NCBI RefSeq assembly: GCF_023516615.1
Contig: NZ_JAMGBF010000023.1
Location: forward strand, 1 to 64,000
Source: Streptomyces panaciradicis
GTDB taxonomy: Bacteria; Actinomycetota; Actinomycetes; Streptomycetales; Streptomycetaceae
Length of the DNA: 64,000 bases
Reading direction: 5' to 3'
The notes under the pieces were generated by a model. It saw nothing but the letters and a program-made list of their open reading frames with translations. It did not search any database and was not told the DNA's origin. A program made the translations under genes and the position numbers. This document shows, one piece after another, positions 44,747 to 53,266 of this stretch (the first letter of the stretch is position 1; each line of letters opens with the position of its first letter).

Positions 44747-46165
44747 TCAGCTGTCGAAGCCGAGCCCGAGTCTGTCCATCGTCCGCAGCCAGAGGTTGCG
44801 GCGGCCGCCGTGGGAGTCGGCGCGCGCGAGGGACCACTTGGTCAGGGCGATGCCCGTCCAGGCGAAGGGCTCGGGCGGGAAGGGCAGCGGTTTCCTGCGG
44901 ACCATCTCCAGGGACGTGCGCTCGGTGGGCTCGCCCGCCAGCAGGTCCAGCATCACCTCGGCGCCGAAGCGGGTGGCACCCACGCCGAGGCCCGTGTAGC
45001 CGGCCGCGTACGACACCCTGCCCTGGTGGGCGGTGCCGAAGAACGCCGAGAAGCGCGAGCAGGTGTCGATCGCGCCGCCCCAGGCGTGCGTGAAGCGGAC
45101 GCCCTCCAGCTGCGGGAAGCAGGTGAAGAAGTGCCCGGCGAGCTTGGCGTAGGTCTCCGGCCGGTCGTCGTACTCGCGGCGCACCCGGCCGCCGTAGTGG
45201 TGGATCGCGTCGTAGCCGCCCCACAGGATGCGGTTGTCGGCGGACAGCCGGAAGTAGTGGAACTGGTTGGCGCTGTCGCCGAGGCCCTGGCGGTTCTTCC
45301 AGCCGATCGACGCCAGCTGCTCCGGGCCGAGCGGCTCGGTCATCAGCGCGTAGTCGTAGACCGGGACCGTGTAGGCCCGCACGCGCTTGACCAGGTTCGG
45401 GAAGATGTTGGTGCCGAGCGCGACCTTGCGGGCGCGCACCGAGCCGTAGGGGGTGCGTACGGTCATGCCCGCGCCGTACGGCTTCAGGTCGAGGGCGGGG
45501 GTGTGCTCGTAGACGCGGACGCCGAGGCGCAGACAGGCCCGCTTCAGACCCCACGCGAGCTTGGCGGGGTTGACCATGGCCACTCCCCTGCGGTCCCACA
45601 GGCCCGCCTGGAACGTCGGTGAGTCGACCTGCTCGCGCACCGCGTCGGCGTCCAGGAAGTCGACGCCGTCGGCGAGGCCCTCGCGTTCCATCTGCTCGTA
45701 CCAGTCGCGCAGTTCCCACGCCTGGTACGTCTCGGTGGCCACATCGATCTCGCCGGTGCGCTCGAACTCGCAGTCCAGGTCGTGCCGGGCGACCGCCTTC
45801 TCGATCTCGTCGAGATTGCGGGCGCCCAGCTCCTCCAGCTTGTGGATCTCCTCGGGCCAGCGGGCCAGGCCGTTGGGCAGCCCGTGGGTGAGGGAGGCGG
45901 CGCAGAAGCCGCCGTTGCGGCCGGAGGCGGCCCAGCCCGCCTCCCGGCCTTCCAGCAGGACGACATCCCGGCCGGGGTCGCGCTCCTTGGCGATGAGCGC
46001 GGTCCACAGTCCGCTGTAGCCGCCGCCGACGACCAGCAGGTCGCAGGTCTCGGCGCCGGTCAGCGCGGGCTCGGGGTGGGGCTTGCCGGGGTCTTCCAGC
46101 CAGTACGGGACCGGCTGGGCTTCGGAGAGTGCCTTCGTCCAACGGCTCATGGCGCTCGGGGCCAT
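44747..46165 (-). CDS. FAD-dependent amine oxidase (PuuB-like, DAO family)
   Basis: A 472-residue flavoenzyme. FAD site CDLLVVGGGYSGLWTALIAKE; GWAASGRNGGFCAASLTHGL as in gamma-glutamylputrescine oxidases; NPAKLAWGLKRACLRLGVRVYE; and C-terminal GYTGLGVGATRFGAEVMLDLL. It fits the DAO superfamily members that oxidise gamma-glutamyl-polyamines or polyamines to aldehydes. It is the last gene of the pot operon, so the aldehyde would feed the ALDH at the operon start. ATG 46165 with TAGGGAG upstream; a second Met at 46150 is possible. Confidence 0.88.
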   Translation of the reverse strand: MAPSAMSRWTKALSEAQPVPYWLEDPGKPHPEPALTGAETCDLLVVGGGYSGLWTALIAKERDPGRDVVLLEGREAGWAASGRNGGFCAASLTHGLPNGLARWPEEIHKLEELGARNLDEIEKAVARHDLDCEFERTGEIDVATETYQAWELRDWYEQMEREGLADGVDFLDADAVREQVDSPTFQAGLWDRRGVAMVNPAKLAWGLKRACLRLGVRVYEHTPALDLKPYGAGMTVRTPYGSVRARKVALGTNIFPNLVKRVRAYTVPVYDYALMTEPLGPEQLASIGWKNRQGLGDSANQFHYFRLSADNRILWGGYDAIHHYGGRVRREYDDRPETYAKLAGHFFTCFPQLEGVRFTHAWGGAIDTCSRFSAFFGTAHQGRVSYAAGYTGLGVGATRFGAEVMLDLLAGEPTERTSLEMVRRKPLPFPPEPFAWTGIALTKWSLARADSHGGRRNLWLRTMDRLGLGFDS

Positions 46166-46180
46166 GATTTCAACTCCCTA

Positions 46181-46251
46181 CAGAGGGTTTTCCAGAGGGT
46201 TTTTCCGGAGAGTTTTCCAGAGGGTTTTTCCGGAGGGGCTTTCCGGAAAAG
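46181..46251. repeat. Tandem 12-13-bp repeats between potC and puuB-like genes
   Basis: About five and a half copies of a CRGAGGGTTTTTC-like unit (lengths 12, 13, 12, 13, 13, 8) fill almost the whole gap between the two genes. The T-runs make it unusually AT-rich for the window. The repeat lies within the operon, so it would be transcribed. Confidence 0.75.
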
Positions 46252-46253
46252 TC

Positions 46254-47054
46254 CTACGCCTTTTGCTTGTTGCGGCGGTTGCCGATGACCATGGAGGTCA
46301 GGACCAGCAGGACGGCGACCAGGAACATGGTCGTACCGATGACGTTGATCTGGACGGGTGTGCCGCGCTGTGCCGAACCCCAGACGAACATGGGGAAGGT
46401 GACGGTCGAGCCCGCGTTGAAGTTGGTGATGATGAAGTCGTCGAAGGACAGCGCGAAGGCGAGCAGCGCGCCGGCCGCGATGCCGGGGGCGGCGATGGGC
46501 AGGGTGACCCGCAGGAAGGTCTGCGCGGGGCCCGCGTAGAGGTCCTGCGCGGCCTGCTCCAGGCGCGGGTCCATCGACATCACGCGGGCCTTGACCGCGG
46601 TGACGACGAAGCTCAGGCAGAACATGATGTGGGCGATGAGGATCGTGTAGAAGCCCAGCTGGGCGCCCATGTTGAGGAACAGGGTGAGCAGCGAGGCGGC
46701 CATGACGACCTCGGGCATCGCCATCGGCAGGAAGATCAGCGAGTTCACGGCGCCGCGGGCCCGGAAGCGGTAGCGGACGAGCGCGAAGGCGATCATCGTG
46801 CCGAGGACGGTGGCGCCGATCGTCGCCCAGATCGCGATCTGCAGGCTGAGCGACAGCGAGCCGCACATGCCGGCGACCCCGCACGGCTGTTTCCAGGCGT
46901 CCAGCGAGAACTGCTGCCACTCGTAGTTGAAGCGGCCCTTCGGTTTGTTGAAGGAGAACACCGTGACGATGACGTTCGGCAGCAGGAGATATCCGAGCGT
47001 CAGCAGTCCCGCGATGACGACGAGATTGCGCTTGAGCCATTTGACGAAGGCCAT
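46254..47054 (-). CDS. Spermidine/putrescine ABC transporter permease (PotC-like)
   Basis: A 266-residue permease with about six spans. The EAA loop is DPRLEQAAQDLYAGPAQTFLRVTLPIAAPGI, the Pot signature, and the C-terminal ALSFDDFIITNFNAGSTVTFPMFVWG is typical of PotC. ATG 47054 abuts the TAA stop of potB with no gap. It functions with PotA, PotB and a PotD receptor to import polyamines. Confidence 0.93.
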   Translation of the reverse strand: MAFVKWLKRNLVVIAGLLTLGYLLLPNVIVTVFSFNKPKGRFNYEWQQFSLDAWKQPCGVAGMCGSLSLSLQIAIWATIGATVLGTMIAFALVRYRFRARGAVNSLIFLPMAMPEVVMAASLLTLFLNMGAQLGFYTILIAHIMFCLSFVVTAVKARVMSMDPRLEQAAQDLYAGPAQTFLRVTLPIAAPGIAAGALLAFALSFDDFIITNFNAGSTVTFPMFVWGSAQRGTPVQINVIGTTMFLVAVLLVLTSMVIGNRRNKQKA

Positions 47055-47984
47055 TTAAACCAGATCCTCCGTCCCCGACCTGCGGATGTAGAAGGTGACC
47101 ATGATGAGGATCGCGGCCATGAGGATGAAGGACAGGGCCGCGGCCGTCGGGTAGTCGAGAATTCTCAGGAACTGCGTCTGGATGACGTTTCCGACCATGC
47201 GCGTGTCCGTGGAGCCGAGGAGGTCCGCGTTGACGTAGTCGCCGGCCGCCGGGATGAAGGTCAGCAGCGTGCCGGAGACCACGCCCGGCATCGACAGCGG
47301 GAAGGTGACCTTGCGGAAGGTGGTGAACGGCTTGGCGTACAGGTCGCCCGCGGCCTCGTGCAGCCTGCCGTCGATGCGCTCCAGCGACGTGTACAGCGGC
47401 AGGATCATGAACGGCAGGAAGTTGTACGTCAGACCGCAGACGACGGCGAGCGGTGTCGCGAGGACGCGGTCGCCGGCCGTCCAGCCGATCCAGCTGGTCA
47501 GGTCCAGGATGTGCAGCGAGTTGAGGGTGTGCACGACCGGGCCGTTGTCGGCGAGGATCGTCTTCCAGGCCAGGGTGCGGATCAGGAAGCTGGTGAAGAA
47601 CGGCGCGATCACCAGGATCATGATCAGGTTCCGCCAGCGTCCCGCGCGGAAGGCGATCAGGTAGGCCAGCGGATAGCCCAGCAGCAGGCACAGCACGGTC
47701 GCGGCGCCCGCGTAGAGCACCGAGCGCAGGAACTGCGGCCAGTACTCGGACAGCGCGTCCCAGTAGGTCGCGAAGTGCCAGGTGACCTTGTAGCCCTGCT
47801 CCAGGGAGCCCGTCTGCACGGACGTGGAGGCCTGGTAGATCATCGGCAGCGCGAAGAAGACGATCAGCCAGAGGATGCCGGGCAGCAGCAGCCAGTACGG
47901 CACCATACGGCCGCGTTTGCGCGGCGGCTTCTTCTCCGGCGCGGTGGGGGCGAGAGGCGGCGGGGCCTCGGTGACGGCGGCCAT
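47055..47984 (-). CDS. Spermidine/putrescine ABC transporter permease (PotB-like)
   Basis: A 309-residue permease. RMVPYWLLLPGILWLIVFFALPMIYQASTS is the first span, with a Pro-rich N-terminus; EAA loop GRLHEAAGDLYAKPFTTFRKVTFPLSMPGVV; GDYVNADLLGSTDTRMVGNVIQTQFL is PotB-like. Its ATG overlaps the potA stop by one base and the stop abuts potC, so all are translationally coupled. Confidence 0.93.
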   Translation of the reverse strand: MAAVTEAPPPLAPTAPEKKPPRKRGRMVPYWLLLPGILWLIVFFALPMIYQASTSVQTGSLEQGYKVTWHFATYWDALSEYWPQFLRSVLYAGAATVLCLLLGYPLAYLIAFRAGRWRNLIMILVIAPFFTSFLIRTLAWKTILADNGPVVHTLNSLHILDLTSWIGWTAGDRVLATPLAVVCGLTYNFLPFMILPLYTSLERIDGRLHEAAGDLYAKPFTTFRKVTFPLSMPGVVSGTLLTFIPAAGDYVNADLLGSTDTRMVGNVIQTQFLRILDYPTAAALSFILMAAILIMVTFYIRRSGTEDLV

Positions 47985-49141
47985 CAGGCGGCGTCCTCCT
48001 CGACCTCGGCGACACCGGCGTCGATGTCCTGTGCCGCGTCCAGGCCGAAGGTGTGCGCCGGGTTCCAGTGCAGGACCACCTCGGCGCCGGGCACGAGCCG
48101 GGCGTCGCGGTCGATGTTCTGGGCGTAGACCTCGAACTCGGGGCAGACCGGGCTGTCGATGACGTACTGCGTGGAGACGCCGATGAAGGAGGAGTCGGCG
48201 ATCCGGCCGGTGATGCGGTTGCGGCCCTCGGCGATCTCGCCGGCGTCGTCGGCGTGGGTGAGGGAGATCTTCTCCGGCCGCACCCCGACCAGCACCTTGC
48301 CGCCGGCCGTCGTGGGCGCGGAGCAGCGCGCCTCGGGCAGCACCAGCTTGCCGCCGCCCGCCCGCAGCACGATGTCGTCGCCGCTCTTGGTGTCGACCTC
48401 GGCCTCGATCAGGTTGGAGGTGCCGAGGAAGTTGGCGACGAACGTCGTCTGCGGGTTCTCGTACAGGTCGGCGGGCGAGCCGAGCTGCTCGACGGTGCCC
48501 GCGTTCATCACGGCGACCGTGTCGGCCATGGTCATGGCCTCCTCCTGGTCGTGCGTGACGTGGATGAAGGTGATGCCGACCTCGGTCTGGATGCGCTTGA
48601 GCTCCAGCTGCATCTGGCGGCGCAGCTTCAGGTCGAGGGCGCCGAGGGGCTCGTCGAGCAGGAGCACCTTGGGGTGGTTGATCAGGGCGCGGGCCACGGC
48701 GACGCGCTGCTGCTGGCCACCGGAGAGCTGGTGCGGTTTCTTGCGCGCCTGCTCGCCGAGCTGGACCAGCTCCAGCATGTCCTCGACCTGCTTCTTCACG
48801 CTCTTGATGCCGCGGCGGCGCAGACCGAAGGCGACGTTCTCGAAGATGTCGAGGTGCGGGAAGAGGGCGTAGGACTGGAAGACGGTGTTCACCGGGCGCT
48901 TGTACGGCGGCAGGTTGGTGACCTCCTGGTCGCCGAGGTGGACGGCGCCCGTGGTGGGCTCCTCCAGACCGGCGATCATGCGCAGGGTGGTCGTCTTGCC
49001 GCAGCCGGAGGCGCCGAGCAGGGCGAAGAAGGAACCCTGGGGGACGGTCAGGTCGAGCGGCCGGACCGCGGTGAAGCCGTTGTCGTACGTCTTGCTGATA
49101 CCGGAGAGGCGGACGTCGCCGCTGTTGTCTGTCGTCGTCAT
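47984..49141 (-). CDS. Spermidine/putrescine ABC transporter ATP-binding protein (PotA-like)
   Basis: A 385-residue ATPase: Walker [20 protein letters not shown]-loop [20 protein letters not shown], signature [15 protein letters not shown], Walker [14 protein letters not shown], switch His [15 protein letters not shown], and a C-terminal TOBE domain ([31 protein letters not shown]). It couples ATP hydrolysis to polyamine import. It starts 5 bp after the potD stop and overlaps potB by one base. Confidence 0.95.
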   Translation of the reverse strand: MTTTDNSGDVRLSGISKTYDNGFTAVRPLDLTVPQGSFFALLGASGCGKTTTLRMIAGLEEPTTGAVHLGDQEVTNLPPYKRPVNTVFQSYALFPHLDIFENVAFGLRRRGIKSVKKQVEDMLELVQLGEQARKKPHQLSGGQQQRVAVARALINHPKVLLLDEPLGALDLKLRRQMQLELKRIQTEVGITFIHVTHDQEEAMTMADTVAVMNAGTVEQLGSPADLYENPQTTFVANFLGTSNLIEAEVDTKSGDDIVLRAGGGKLVLPEARCSAPTTAGGKVLVGVRPEKISLTHADDAGEIAEGRNRITGRIADSSFIGVSTQYVIDSPVCPEFEVYAQNIDRDARLVPGAEVVLHWNPAHTFGLDAAQDIDAGVAEVEEDAA

Positions 49142-49146
49142 CTTCG

Positions 49147-50394
49147 TCACGCCCCTGTGAGCTTCGCGAACTTCTGCTGGAAGGCCGTCTCTTCCTTCGC
49201 GCTCAGCGAGCGGAAGGCGTGGGACTTCGCCTGCATGGCCTTGTCGGGAACGATCAGCGGGTTCTTCGCCGCCGACTTGTCGATCTTGGCGAGGTAGGGC
49301 ACCACGCCCGCGACCGGGCTCACGTAGTTGATGTAGGCGGCGAGTTCGGCGGCCGGTTCGAGCTCGTAGTAGTAGTCGATGAGCCGTTCGGCGTTCGTCT
49401 TGTGCCGGGCCTTGTTGGGGATCAGCATGTTGTCGGTCGACGTCATGTAGCCGCTGTCGGGGATGACATAGCCGACGTCCGGGTTGTCCGCCTGCAGCTG
49501 GACGATGTCGCCGCCCCAGGCGACGCACGCGGCGAAGTCGCCCTTGGTGAGGTCGGACGTGTAGTCGTTGCCGGTGAAGCGGCGGATCTGCCCCTTGTCG
49601 ACGGCCTTCTGCAGGCGGGCGATGACCGCGTCGTAGTCGTCGGCGGTGAACTTCCCCGGGTCCTTGCCCATGTCCAGCATGGTCATGCCGACGGAGTCGC
49701 GCATCTCGGTCAGGAACCCGACCCGGCCCTTGAGCTTGGGGTTGTCCAGCAGGTCGGAGATCGACTTCACCTCGACGCCGTCGAGGGCCTTCTTGTTGTA
49801 CGCGATGACGGTGGAGATGCCCTGCCAGACGTACGAGTAGGCGCGGCCCGGGTCCCAGTCGGGGCTGCGGAACTGCTCCGAGAGGTTGGCGTAGGCGTGC
49901 GGCAGGTTCGAGGAGTCCAGCTTCTGCACGTAGCCGAGCCGGATCATGCGGGCGGCCAGCCAGTCGGTGAGGACGATCAGGTCCCGGCCGGTGTCCTGGC
50001 CGGCGGCGAGCTGCGGCTGGATCTTGCCGAAGAACTCGTCGTTGTCGTTGATGTCCTCGGTGTACTTGACCGAGATGCCCGTCCGTTTGCGGAACGCGTC
50101 CAGCGTCGGGTGGTGTTTCTCGCTGTCGTCCACGTCGATGTACTCGGGCCAGTTGGAGAAGTTCACCACCTTCTCCTTGGCCGAGTGGTCGTCGGCGGAC
50201 ACTCCGCCGGTGGTCTTGCCGGCGGCGGGGATGCCGCAGCCGCTCAGCGTCGCGAGACCGCCGAGGGCGAGCGCGCCGCCGGCGGAGGCACGCATCAGGG
50301 ACCGGCGGGTCATCGCCGCCCGGCCGTTGCGAAGGCTGCGCCGCATCGCGGCCGCCACGACCGGCGACAGGCGGTCGGGCTCGTACTGCTCCAT
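49147..50394 (-). CDS. Polyamine-binding lipoprotein (PotD-like)
   Basis: A 415-residue receptor. A ~28-residue cytoplasmic-looking extension precedes a Tat-type signal MTRRSLMRASAGGALALGGLATLSGC with lipobox LSGC; a start at this internal Met is possible. Mature part: VVNFSNWPEYIDVDDS, ISVKYTEDINDNDEFFGKIQPQLAAGQ, RRFTGNDYTSDLTKGDFAACVAWGGDIVQLQADNPD, NMLIPNKARHKTNAERLIDYYYE, all PotD-family features with acidic polyamine-ligand residues. The gene lies between the ALDH and potA. Confidence 0.93.
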   Translation of the reverse strand: MEQYEPDRLSPVVAAAMRRSLRNGRAAMTRRSLMRASAGGALALGGLATLSGCGIPAAGKTTGGVSADDHSAKEKVVNFSNWPEYIDVDDSEKHHPTLDAFRKRTGISVKYTEDINDNDEFFGKIQPQLAAGQDTGRDLIVLTDWLAARMIRLGYVQKLDSSNLPHAYANLSEQFRSPDWDPGRAYSYVWQGISTVIAYNKKALDGVEVKSISDLLDNPKLKGRVGFLTEMRDSVGMTMLDMGKDPGKFTADDYDAVIARLQKAVDKGQIRRFTGNDYTSDLTKGDFAACVAWGGDIVQLQADNPDVGYVIPDSGYMTSTDNMLIPNKARHKTNAERLIDYYYELEPAAELAAYINYVSPVAGVVPYLAKIDKSAAKNPLIVPDKAMQAKSHAFRSLSAKEETAFQQKFAKLTGA

Positions 50395-50449
50395 GCGCGT
50401 GGTGCCCTTTCGGGAGTGGCGGCCGCGGGTCTGGCGGCCTGTTCTGCTG

Positions 50450-51985
50450 CTATCGGTCCCCGAAGATCGTGCGGTGCCAGTCCTTGCGGGCTACCGCCGT
50501 ATTGTCGAACATGACGTGCTTGATCTGCGTGTATTCCTCGAACGAGTACGAGGACATGTCCTTGCCGAAGCCGGACGCCTTGTACCCGCCGTGGGGCATC
50601 TCGCTGATGATCGGAATGTGGTCGTTGACCCAGACACAACCCGCCTTGATCTCGCGGGTGGCGCGGTTGGCCCGGTAGACGTCCCGGCTCCAGGCGGAGG
50701 CGGCCAGGCCGTACGGGGTGTCGTTGGCGAGGGCGATGCCCTCCTCGTCGCTGTCGAACGGCAGGACCACCAGCACCGGGCCGAACAGCTCGGACTGGAC
50801 GATCTCGCTGTCCTGGGCGACGTCCGCGACCAGGGTAGGCCGGTAGTAGGCACCCTTGGCGAGTTCACCGTCGGGCGCCTCGCCGCCGGTGACCACGCGC
50901 GCGTAGGAACGCGCCCGCTCGACGAAGCCGGCGACCCGGTCGCGCTGCACATGGGAGATGAGCGGGCCGAGGTCGGTTCCGGGGGCGAACGGGTCGCCCA
51001 GCCGGACGGTCTCCATCAGGGCGGCCGTCCGCTCGACGAAGGCGTCGTACAGGGGCCGCTGCACGTACGCGCGAGTGGCGGCCGTGCAGTCCTGCCCGGT
51101 GTTGATGAGGGCGCCCGCGACGGCGCCGTGCACGGCCGCCTCCAGGTCTGCGTCGTCGAAGACGACGAAGGGGGCCTTGCCGCCGAGCTCCAGGTGCAGG
51201 CGCTTGACGGTCGCGGTGGCGATCTCGGCGACGCGCTTGCCGACGGCGGTGGAGCCGGTGAAGGAGGTCATCGCGACGTCGGGGTGCCCGACGAGGTGCT
51301 CTCCGGCCTCCCTGCCGGTCCCGGTGACGATGTTGACGACACCGTCCGGGATTCCGGCGTCGGTGGCGGCCTGCGCGAACATCAGCGAGGTGAGCGGGGT
51401 GAGCTCGGCGGGCTTGAGCACGATGGTGTTGCCCGCGGCGATCGCCGGGAGGATCTTCCAGGCGGCCATCTGGAGGGGGTAGTTCCAGGGCGCGATGGAG
51501 CCGACCACGCCGATGGGCTCGCGGCGGACGTACGAGGTGTGGTCGCCGGAGTACTCGCCGGCGGACTGTCCCTGCAGGTGCCGGGCGGCGCCCGCGAAGA
51601 ACGCGGTGTTGTCGATGGTGCCCGGCACGTCGAACTCGCGGGTCAGCTTCAGGGGCTTTCCGCACTGCAGGGACTCGGCGCGGGCGAAGTCCTCGGCGCG
51701 GTCGGCCAGCACGGCGGCGAACCGGTGCAGGGCGTCCGAGCGCTCGCCCGGGGTCAGGCCCGCCCAGCCGGGGAACGCCGCGCGGGCGGCGGCGACGGCG
51801 GCGTCCACGTCGTCGGTGCCGGCCAGTTCGTACGTGTAGACCTCCTCGCCGGTGGCCGGGTCGACGACGGCGTGCGTGCGGCCGGACGTGCCCTTGGTGA
51901 GGCGGCCCGCGATGAACTGCGCGCCGTCCGCGAAGCGGTCCTGCGCGGGGAATCGTTCCGGGGTGGGCGTGCCCGGGTTCTGCAT
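50450..51985 (-). CDS. Aldehyde dehydrogenase, gamma-aminobutyraldehyde type (PuuC/PatD-like)
   Basis: A 511-residue NAD-dependent ALDH. GSIAPWNYPLQMAAWKILPAIAAGNTIVLKPAEL, LHLELGGKAPFVVFDDADLE (general base Glu), TGQDCTAATRAYV (catalytic Cys) and ELFGPVLVVLPFD. The Trp-Asn-Tyr loop and GQDCTAATR are shared with the ALDH at 62386-63825, both of the aminobutyraldehyde branch. It heads the pot/puuB operon, so it would oxidise the aldehyde produced by the PuuB-like enzyme. ATG 51985 has GGAGGAG upstream. Confidence 0.9.
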   Translation of the reverse strand: MQNPGTPTPERFPAQDRFADGAQFIAGRLTKGTSGRTHAVVDPATGEEVYTYELAGTDDVDAAVAAARAAFPGWAGLTPGERSDALHRFAAVLADRAEDFARAESLQCGKPLKLTREFDVPGTIDNTAFFAGAARHLQGQSAGEYSGDHTSYVRREPIGVVGSIAPWNYPLQMAAWKILPAIAAGNTIVLKPAELTPLTSLMFAQAATDAGIPDGVVNIVTGTGREAGEHLVGHPDVAMTSFTGSTAVGKRVAEIATATVKRLHLELGGKAPFVVFDDADLEAAVHGAVAGALINTGQDCTAATRAYVQRPLYDAFVERTAALMETVRLGDPFAPGTDLGPLISHVQRDRVAGFVERARSYARVVTGGEAPDGELAKGAYYRPTLVADVAQDSEIVQSELFGPVLVVLPFDSDEEGIALANDTPYGLAASAWSRDVYRANRATREIKAGCVWVNDHIPIISEMPHGGYKASGFGKDMSSYSFEEYTQIKHVMFDNTAVARKDWHRTIFGDR

Positions 51986-52166
51986 GTCGCTCTCCTCCGC
52001 CGTCGCCCCGCGTCCAAAAGGGGCGGGTGGCGTAGCTCCAGCTCGATTTGAGTGCCGATCCTGACAGAGCAATAGCGGTCCTACAAGTGATTCCGTTGTT
52101 GCCTTTCGGTTACGCGACGGAATCTGTCGACCAGGTGTCGAGTGAGCGCGGAAAAGGGGGGACGGA

Positions 52167-52766
52167 GTGTCAGTGGTGGCTGCGAGACTCGCGTGCATGG
52201 AAAGGATCACGGGGAAGATCGACTCGCGGGAAGCCCTGGTCAGGGAGGTTCACGCGGGGGCGAGGGTGAAGTACCTGCATTTCTGGGGGCACCGTCCGCT
52301 GCCGGACGGGCGGATCGGCGCGAGCTGCCTGAGTCAGTGGTGGCCGGCGCCGTTCACCGTGGACGGAGTGACCTATGGGACCGCTGAGCACTGGATGATG
52401 GCGGGCAAGGCGCGGCTGTTCGCCGACGCGGAGGCCGAGCGCCGGATTCTGGCCGCCGGGCACCCCTCGCGGGCCAAGAAGGAGGGGCGGCTGGTGCGCG
52501 GCTTCGACGAGGAGACATGGCGGCGCGAGCGGTTCGCCGTCGTCGTCGAGGGCAGCGTCCACAAGTTCGCCGCGCATCCGGAGCTGCGGGAGTTCCTGCT
52601 GAACACCGGGGACCGGGTGCTGGTGGAGGCGAGCCCGGTGGACCGGGTGTGGGGCATCGGCCTCGCGGCCGACGACGAGGCGGCGACGGACCCGGAGCGC
52701 TGGCGCGGGCCGAACCTGCTGGGCTTCGCCCTGATGGAGGCCCGCGAGCGGCTGCGGCGGGGGTGA
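52167..52766 (+). CDS. NADAR domain protein (YbiA/RibX-like)
   Basis: A 199-residue protein of the NADAR fold. Signature GTAEHWMMAGKARLFADAEAERRILAAGHPSRAKKEGRLVRGFDEETW, then LREFLLNTGDRVLVEASPVDRVWGIGLAADDE, which are the conserved Lys/Glu/Trp-Gly-Ile-Gly parts. NADAR enzymes cleave N-glycosidic bonds, in riboflavin-damage repair or ADP-ribosylguanine removal. GTG 52167 has GGGGGGACGGA upstream; an in-frame ATG at 52197 has none. It is solitary, with no clear partner. Confidence 0.88.
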   Translation: MSVVAARLACMERITGKIDSREALVREVHAGARVKYLHFWGHRPLPDGRIGASCLSQWWPAPFTVDGVTYGTAEHWMMAGKARLFADAEAERRILAAGHPSRAKKEGRLVRGFDEETWRRERFAVVVEGSVHKFAAHPELREFLLNTGDRVLVEASPVDRVWGIGLAADDEAATDPERWRGPNLLGFALMEARERLRRG

Positions 52767-52954
52767 GCGGCGGGGCTTGGGAGCCCGGGGCGCCGGGCAC
52801 CGGCCCTCGGCTCCGGGGGCGGGTGCGCCGGGTGGTGCCGGGCGAGCGCGGGGGCTCGGGGAGCGGGGTGAGGCTCCGGGGCGGGCGCGCCGAGTCTGGC
52901 GCCCCGGAGCGGTGCCTTGTGCCCGGGGGGGGCGTCGGGCTCGGGGCGTCGGGC

Positions 52955-53166
52955 CTGCCGACGGGGCGCGAGATCCCACCGGGGTAGGGGCGCAGGTCTC
53001 GGGGCATCGCGCATTGGGACTGCCGACGCGGCGCGAGATCCCACCGGGGTACGAGCGCAGGTCTCGGGGCATCGCGCATTGGGACTGCCGACGCGGCGCG
53101 AGATCCCACCGGGGTACGAGCGCAGGTCTCGGGGCATCGCGCGTCGGGCCTGCCGACGCGGCGCGA
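52955..53166. repeat. 65-bp tandem repeat array
   Basis: Three complete 65-bp units (starting at 52955, 53020 and 53085) plus a partial fourth at 53150, each beginning CTGCCGACG and containing GCGCGAGATCCCACCGGGGT and CAGGTCTCGGGGCATCGCGC. The first differs most, the last two are near-identical. Length 65 is not a multiple of three, so it is not coding. The interval 52767-53266 contains no gene other than this and a terminator. Confidence 0.88.
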
Positions 53167-53219
53167 GCGGGCGTTTGATGCGGCGGCAGGCCATGACCGC
53201 GCGGTGCGGCCGGACGCCC

Positions 53220-53266
53220 CGCGGTCACGTGCCCGCGGGGCGGAGCGCGCTGGGCACGTGACCGCG
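53220..53266 (-). terminator. Terminator after the DUF4190 gene (15-bp perfect stem)
   Basis: CGCGGTCACGTGCCC and GGGCACGTGACCGCG are perfectly complementary over 15 bp with a 17-nt loop, and the stem begins right at the stop codon of the DUF4190 gene. Confidence 0.85.

Noticed and set aside
52170..53228. A minus-strand frame encoding a repeated RRxxSPNARCPETC peptide
   Set aside because: It only reads the 65-bp array and the complement of NADAR; unit length changes frame between copies.
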